Shown: positions 58,839-64,000 of the stretch, in pieces
Position numbering within the stretch: the first letter of the stretch is position 1
Layout: the number at the start of each line of letters is the position of its first letter
From: Helianthus annuus
Lineage: Eukaryota > Streptophyta > Magnoliopsida > Asterales > Asteraceae
Reading direction: 5' to 3'
DNA: 64,000 nt
Assembly: GCF_002127325.2 (NCBI RefSeq)
Contig: NC_035433.2
Location: 148,006,435 to 148,070,434 of the forward strand
The notes under the pieces: model-generated
What the model saw: the letters and a program-made list of their open reading frames with translations, nothing else
Databases searched by the model: none
What the model was told of the DNA's origin: nothing
Program-made: the position numbers and the translations under genes

Positions 58839-60282
58839 TATAACAACCCTAATGTAAACCGACACCCTCATAAATTTTTCAACACCCTAATATATCTTAA
58901 AATATCTCAATATGTCTTTATATGCACCTCGTATGTGAAAACCGAGCCCCAAAATAGAGTATAGTATATAAAATCAATTGAAAACAATAAAAATTAAGTT
59001 GAGGCGGGCCGCATAAGCCCACCCCAACCTCTAACGCGGGCCGCCTTAAGGTTAACCAGAATCTTTTAATTTCCTTTAGTTCATGCGGGCAGCGAAAGAC
59101 CCCGTCTAAGTTCACGCGGGCCGCGAGCAACCTAGATTGTGGCGCGACCCTGAGCTGACACGTGTCAACACCGTGTCAAGCCTAGTGGTGACCGGGCCAA
59201 GCTACGTCGTTGACCCACATTGACGCGGGCCGCGTAAGGCCCTGCCTTACCTTCACGCGGTCCGCGAGAACCTCCGTTTTCAGCCTTATAAATAGAAGGC
59301 AACGGGCCTTTAGTCTGTTCGCTCATTTCTTTTCTTTCTTACTAAATTTCTGAGTAGTATACAATATACCCGGGCATTATACCCCCTAAATAGCGAGGTT
59401 CTGCTCCGTTGTAAGTATTATAACCCCTGGATACGTATTAGATACTCTGCCCGATTGATCTAGGGTTCCATAACGGCTGTCGTGGTTCTGCCCGACGTAG
59501 TCGTTGGAATGCCGTCTCGGGGAGGGTATTACTAATGTTAAAATGGGTTATTATACTAACACACGTGCATTTGTGTAAATTATAGATTATTCCCAGGAAA
59601 TCACTACTGAAAACCCTAAAATAGCAATGTGAGTAATCTCCTTTTTGTTAACAGTTTTTACAAAACCTTAACCTTTTTACAATGCAATTTAGCAGTGATG
59701 GGGTCTTTGTAATTCTACAATTACTGCCGGTATGTTGGGGTTTTGCATACAAAATTTGAGTAACGTTACCATTGGACAAAGAGTTAGCCAATGCGTAATA
59801 TGACCCTCTAGTCAGACTTGACACTACTGAATGAGTAATTGGGTAGATATAAACATTGTAATCGCCCTCAATACTGTTTAAATTAAATTAATAAATCTTG
59901 ATTAAACTGAGATTCACTCACCAGTATTTTCCACTGACAAAACCTTTTTAAAACGCGTTTCAGGTAACACAATGTGAAAGCCAATTAGAAGCCAGCTGGA
60001 CAGCACTGAAGGCTTGGAAAAGTGGCTATAAAAGTTACCTAAATAAAAAGAAAGCGTTTATTTCAATAAAGTGGGATATATCCCTGTAATTCAGTTTGTA
60101 ATGAAAACTTGGGTTTTACCCATGTGTTTAATATTATAAAATATGGTGGTTTACTCTGATTTAATATTTCTTAACTACGGTCCTGATGAAAATTTCCGCT
60201 GCCAAATAAGTTAATAACGTGATACCACCGCAACTGGTTCGCGGCCGCCCGTTCCCGGAAATAGGGATCGAGGGTTGTGACA
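58839..60282 (+). repeat. 5' LTR of the Gypsy element
   Basis: Starts TATAACAACCCTAATG (expected TG changed to TA) and ends GAGGGTTGTGACA, an inverted match. 1444 bases. GCGGGCCGC-type words at 59006-59275, then a TATA box (CTTATAAATAGAAGG near 59285). The right end is fixed by the primer binding site five bases on; the left end is inferred from the inverted terminal match. Confidence 0.65.
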
Positions 60283-60287
60283 GAAGG

Positions 60288-60299
60288 TGGTATCAGAGC
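60288..60299 (+). other. Primer binding site (tRNA-iMet)
   Basis: TGGTATCAGAGC, five bases after the LTR end. Confidence 0.93.
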
Positions 60300-60431
60300 T
60301 ATGCCACTGATTCAGCCACAGAAGTGTTCCGCTGACATCAAAATTCAAATTGTTAGGAAATAAATTACGGAAATACGTGCATAATTGTATTTTCTTGTTA
60401 AGTGTTATCTGACTATCTGTTAGTTTACAGT

Positions 60432-61289
60432 ATGAGTGACCAAGGACCCTCTGACGCGTATCGTCAATTGTCTGGTTCGCCTAGGAGCGAAGGTACCTCA
60501 TCTTCTCAGCCTGCCCTCTCAGGGTACTCTGCTGATACGGAAGAAGGAATCTTTGTGTTTAAGGCTCAGTCTGAAGAGCCATTTCCTTAGAAAAAGAGGG
60601 GATGGTTCAGTAGGGGAGCACATGAGCGTAGGAAACGTATGAAAAAGTTACAGGATCAGCGAGTGTTAGCCGCAGCCAAAAGAGAAACTGATGCCTATAC
60701 CCAGGATATGCTCAATAGGGGTATAGCCAATATCCACATTTTAGCAACCACTGCAGCTGACCCAAACCTGGAACAAATGCTAGCACCCCAACCACAATTA
60801 CCAAATCCTGACCAACCCATGGAAGTGGAAAACCCTGAAAATCAACCAGAAATGCATAATTTCAACCCAGAAGAGATACCTAGGGTACCTGGACCAAATC
60901 CCCTGGACCCAAACAATTACGACCTTTGGTGGAACGATGTTAGGGACTATGTGCAACAAAACCCGATTCAGGAAAATGTGCCGATAGCCAATCTAGGAGC
61001 CTACCCAGGGTTAGATCCTCAAGATCCCTACAATATTAACGATGCATACATTAGGGAAATCTTAGAAAATCCATACCCTTACCAGGCCCCGTACCAGGAA
61101 CCCGAACCTCAGATTCCAAACCCAGTCCTAGAACCTGCACCCCCAATGAGTGCAGAAAATGTCCAAGAACTTAGGACTTTTGGGGAGGAAATTTTAGAAA
61201 GTAGTGAAAGAATGCGACAGGTGGGAGAGCGCCTCGTCTGGAAGTACGACGAGCGCAATATGGATTTCTGGATGAATCCATATCAGTGA
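60432..61289 (+). pseudogene. Extra ORF before gag, one amber stop
   Basis: 286 codons from ATG 60432 (MSDQGPSDAYRQLSG) to TGA 61289, broken only by TAG at 60588-60590. N-terminal Ser/Pro-rich; then a basic patch (RGWFSRGAHERRKRMKK), a Pro/Asn/Gln-rich middle (about residues 110-240 with PDQPMEVENPENQPE, YPYQAPYQEPEPQIPN) and a C-terminal EEILESSERMRQVGERLVWK helix. No zinc knuckle, protease or other known domain. I do not recognise it. Length, position between primer site and gag, and the nearly open frame argue for a real element-encoded protein of unknown role. Confidence 0.6.
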
Positions 61290-61578
61290 ATGTGATGGCA
61301 GAACGATAGAAATAATATAATATGATAATAATATAATAATAATATATGTGTGTATGAAAAAAAAAACAACTACGGATGCATACTATTAGTATTGTAGCTT
61401 TACATTTCAGTCGGTATTGTAATTTTAATTTTTGTACTGGTGTGTAATGATGCATACTATATGAATAGAGTAAAAGTCGCAATGCTCGACGCTTTTGACC
61501 AAAAAGTGTGTGTCATGTGATTGGCTATATTCAAATATTATTTGTGATATTAATATTTGGTAAATGTGTAAAATTCAG

Positions 61579-62625
61579 ATGGCCGACGAGGGAAATCAAG
61601 ATAATCTGAATAACGATAACCAGAGTAACAATAACGTGGTTAACGAGAATCCGAACAACAATAACAACGGAAACCAAATGGATAATAGTGCTGTTCAACA
61701 TATTGTGGCACAGGGAATTATAGATGCAATGCCATTAATTATTCAAACGGTTCAAGAAGCGAATAATAAAAGTAAGCATAGCAGTAAGCGATCAAATGAA
61801 CCAGAACACAGCGTGAACAATGAACTCACACTTCAAGCGCCCATTCCCAAGAGAAGAAGAACCATGCCACATGGTTGTTCTTACAAAGAATTCTGGTCCT
61901 GCAAACCTATAGAATTCTCGGGCAATGAAGGACCCATTGCAGCTTTACGCTGGATAGAGAAAACTGAGGCAGGTCTGAAAATAAGCAAGTGTGCGGAGGA
62001 AGATAAAATCATGTTTGCTTCAAATCTATTTAAGAATGCAGCTCTAGAATGGTGGAACACTATCCTCCAATCAAGAGGAAGTGATAGGGTTTATAACATG
62101 GAATGGGAGGAATTTAAGAACATGGTGGAAAGGAAGTTCTGCCCTCCCAATGAAAAAGAACAGATAGCAAATAAGTTTCTGAATCTTAGAATGACCGGGG
62201 TAGACAGTAAAGGTTACACTACCACATTCTTTGAATATGCTAGGATAGTACCAAACCTTGCGTCACCTGAACCAGTATTAATCTCCCGTTACATCTGGGA
62301 ATTAATTGGGGAGATTAGGCATGTGGTCAAGGCAGCTAGACCTCAAACCATAGAAGAAGCTGTAGAACTAGCCAATACCTTGACAGACGAGCTAATCCGT
62401 ACTAGGGAAGAAGATCAGAGGAGAAACTTATCCCAAAAGCTTACTCAAGAATTCCGTTCTAGGAATTACAACCGTAGGAATGTAGGTTCTATGTCTGCAC
62501 CTTATTGCAAGTATTGCAAAAGAAAGCATTCTGGAAAATGCCCCATATACTGCAATTTCTGAAAAATATCAGGTCACAAGGAAGAAGATTGCAGGAAGAA
62601 AGCCAATAGCAGGGTATGCTTCAAC
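61579..62625 (+). pseudogene. Gypsy gag, broken at the second zinc knuckle
   Basis: Start at ATG 61579 (MADEGNQDNLNNDNQ, Asn-rich). Retrotrans-gag domain about residues 95-250: IEFSGNEGPIAALRWIEKTE, AALEWWNTILQSRG, ARPQTIEEAVELANTLTDE. First knuckle CKYCKRKHSGKC near 62508. In the second, a TGA at 62560 stands where the second Cys of CX2CX4HX4C is expected; the frame then continues with KISGHKEEDC to 62625, where an LTR cuts in. Gag would build the particle that packages element RNA. Non-functional here. Confidence 0.82.
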
Positions 62626-62893
62626 TGTCACGGCCCCCGGCCCGGTTTGACCCGTTCCAGGAGCCGCGGGACAGAAATCCCCGTGGTGTCTGATTTATGT
62701 GACAGCGGAAGTCTTTTATTACAGGATCTTTTCACCGTAAAATGCTCGTTTAATATATTACACAAAGTTTTTAGGGATTACATCCCATAATTTACAATCA
62801 GTTGATTTCACACAGAAATCATTATTTTCCAAAACATGTTTTATTTATTTATTCACAATGAGCCACTTCTCTGAGCTTGTAGTGCTTTACTGC
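62626..62893 (+). repeat. 5' piece of an LTR (TGTCACGGCCCCCGG type)
   Basis: Begins TGTCACGGCCCCCGGCCCGG in the middle of the gag knuckle region and is itself cut at 62894 by the next LTR. Orientation + if TG marks its start. No second end in the window. Confidence 0.55.
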
Positions 62894-64000
62894 TGTAACA
62901 CCTCGAAAAATTACGTCCAATAATGCATTGACACGTGTCAAGGGCTTTGAATATGTGAAAATATACTTTAGAGGGACTAAAGTTGACAAAAAGTGAAACT
63001 ATGGAATATAAGGGTCCGAAGTGTCAACATTAGATAAATAGACTCTACAATAACCCTCCATGGTGTTTATAACCCTAAACGTATAGATCATGGATCATAC
63101 GAAGCGGGAAATGCACGAAAGTGAGGAATTACAAACTACAGGGACTAAAAGTGTCAACATGTTGAATTTATACCTCTGATTTATCTTTTGGCAGCCCCGA
63201 AGCTTTGTAATGATAAAATATACTCACTAGAATATGTGGTAAAAATTTCATGAAGTTTCGTTATCGTATGAGAAAGTTATGACCAAAACCGTACTTGAGG
63301 GGTTAAAAGCGTCAACGTCGAATTTCATGACTTTTCGGGTGAGCGCAAAGTTAACCGAGGACTTTACCATGTTGGTAAATGTCCCAAGGTCCTTAAAAAT
63401 CAAGTTTGAGGGTCTAAGGGTCAAGATAAATGGCCAAAACCTCGTAACTAAAGAGCAGGGACCAAACTGCAACATTTAAACAAGTTTTGTGGATCTGCAA
63501 GTCCCAGGCGGCCCGCCTGGGCACCCTTAAGCGGGCCGCGTGACCTGCCCAGCGACAGAAACTTAAGGACAGCTGCCAGTTGATCGAAATTTGAGTTGGT
63601 TACAGCTTTTTATCACCTCCCAAATGCACCAATCGAATTACATGCATGCTAAGACACTTGTGACCATCTCACAACACCTGAATCACCTTATAAGCAGATC
63701 AAAATCACCACAATTGAGGTCTTGAGTTAGTAACCAAGAACACTTGAGCTCTCAAAATTCACAAGGCAACTCCTGGAGCTTTTCTGGTCGACAAGGCTGC
63801 TTCATAGTGATCTTTAAGCTTCATTAGGACTCTTGTAAGCATTCATAACCTTCTCTAATTCGTTCTAGCTTAGATTATTAGCCGAAAGTCAATCCGTCGT
63901 AACTATAGTTTGACTTTTTGATTAAACGAAAATGGCTCAGTCATTTCTCAAATTGAAAGTACCTACAAGTTGGTATTTATGTGGGAAACAAACCCTCAAA
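62894..64000 (+). repeat. LTR piece running off the right edge
   Basis: Starts TGTAACACCTCGAAAAATT, sharing its first 12 bases with the LTR at 58172 but diverging afterwards. CGGCCCGCCTGGGC and GCGGGCCGCG words at 63508-63540; a TATA-like CTTATAAGCAG near 63689. The short frames in it are not gene-like. Confidence 0.55.

Larger units (their letters stand above)
58839..62625 (+). mobile_element. 5' part of a Gypsy element with an extra ORF
   Basis: LTR 58839-60282, primer binding site 60288-60299, extra ORF 60432-61289, gag from 61579. At 62626 a further LTR interrupts the zinc-knuckle region, so pol is outside the window if it exists. The inner order LTR-PBS-ORF-gag on the + strand is clear; the lineage is not settled (Gag resembles large-LTR Gypsy such as Tekay). 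Confidence 0.75.

Noticed and set aside
1..64000. CRISPR arrays, operons, ribosome binding sites
   Set aside because: This is plant nuclear DNA; the regularly spaced repeats are tandem or LTR-derived, with no spacer-repeat structure.

Overview
This is a plant nuclear window made mostly of transposable elements. The evidence is spliced genes with GT-AG introns, a plant CC-NB-LRR gene, a plant-only myosin-binding (GTD-binding) gene, a plant-only TRM/DUF4378 gene, tRNA-iMet-primed Copia and Gypsy elements, Helitron ends and many MITEs. The look of the LTRs and the SIRE/Maximus-like element suggests a composite (Asteraceae); that is an impression from family resemblance and not a demonstrated assignment.

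Layout. 1-15.2 kb is a three-level nest of Copia elements: a + strand Copia element (10994 to about 15190) lost its 5' part when a long - strand SIRE/Maximus-like element (1821-10993) inserted in its gag, and a short non-autonomous relative of the latter (1-1820, + strand) inserted in the 3' part of that. 15.5-17.2 kb holds three exons of a mitochondrial-type methionyl-tRNA formyltransferase followed by a Helitron 3' end. 20-22.9 kb is a decayed non-LTR-like reverse transcriptase (- strand) split by a solo LTR with a perfect 5-bp duplication. 23.1-25.4 kb is a myosin-binding-like gene (- strand). 25.4-40 kb is gene-poor and holds Helitron ends, MITEs, a 152-bp tandem array and a 3.16-kb solo LTR inside a foldback MITE.

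40.7-43.3 kb is an intact-looking four-exon TRM/LONGIFOLIA-type gene of 629 codons, with two related 9-bp-TSD MITEs just before its start and in its second intron. 43.7-47.3 kb is a CC-NB-LRR pseudogene with frameshifts, stops, a hAT-type MITE and a spliced acidic tail exon. 48.9-58.1 kb is a PIF/Harbinger-type Myb-like ORF1 pseudogene split by a solo LTR (49504-57956). That LTR itself contains a young chromovirus-type Gypsy element (50850-56034) with identical LTRs. 58.2-64 kb is a further stack of at least four LTR pieces around a Gypsy element with an extra ORF before gag.

How it fits together: the only genes likely to work for the host are the TRM-type gene and, with a doubtful 3' end, the myosin-binding-like gene. 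Everything else is selfish DNA or debris, and five insertions can be ordered by target-site duplications. The most unusual pattern is that unrelated LTR families each carry clusters of their own short palindromic or bidirectional word just upstream of the predicted TATA box, most strikingly the TCGAARGAT word in the SIRE-like family, which also fills its leader.
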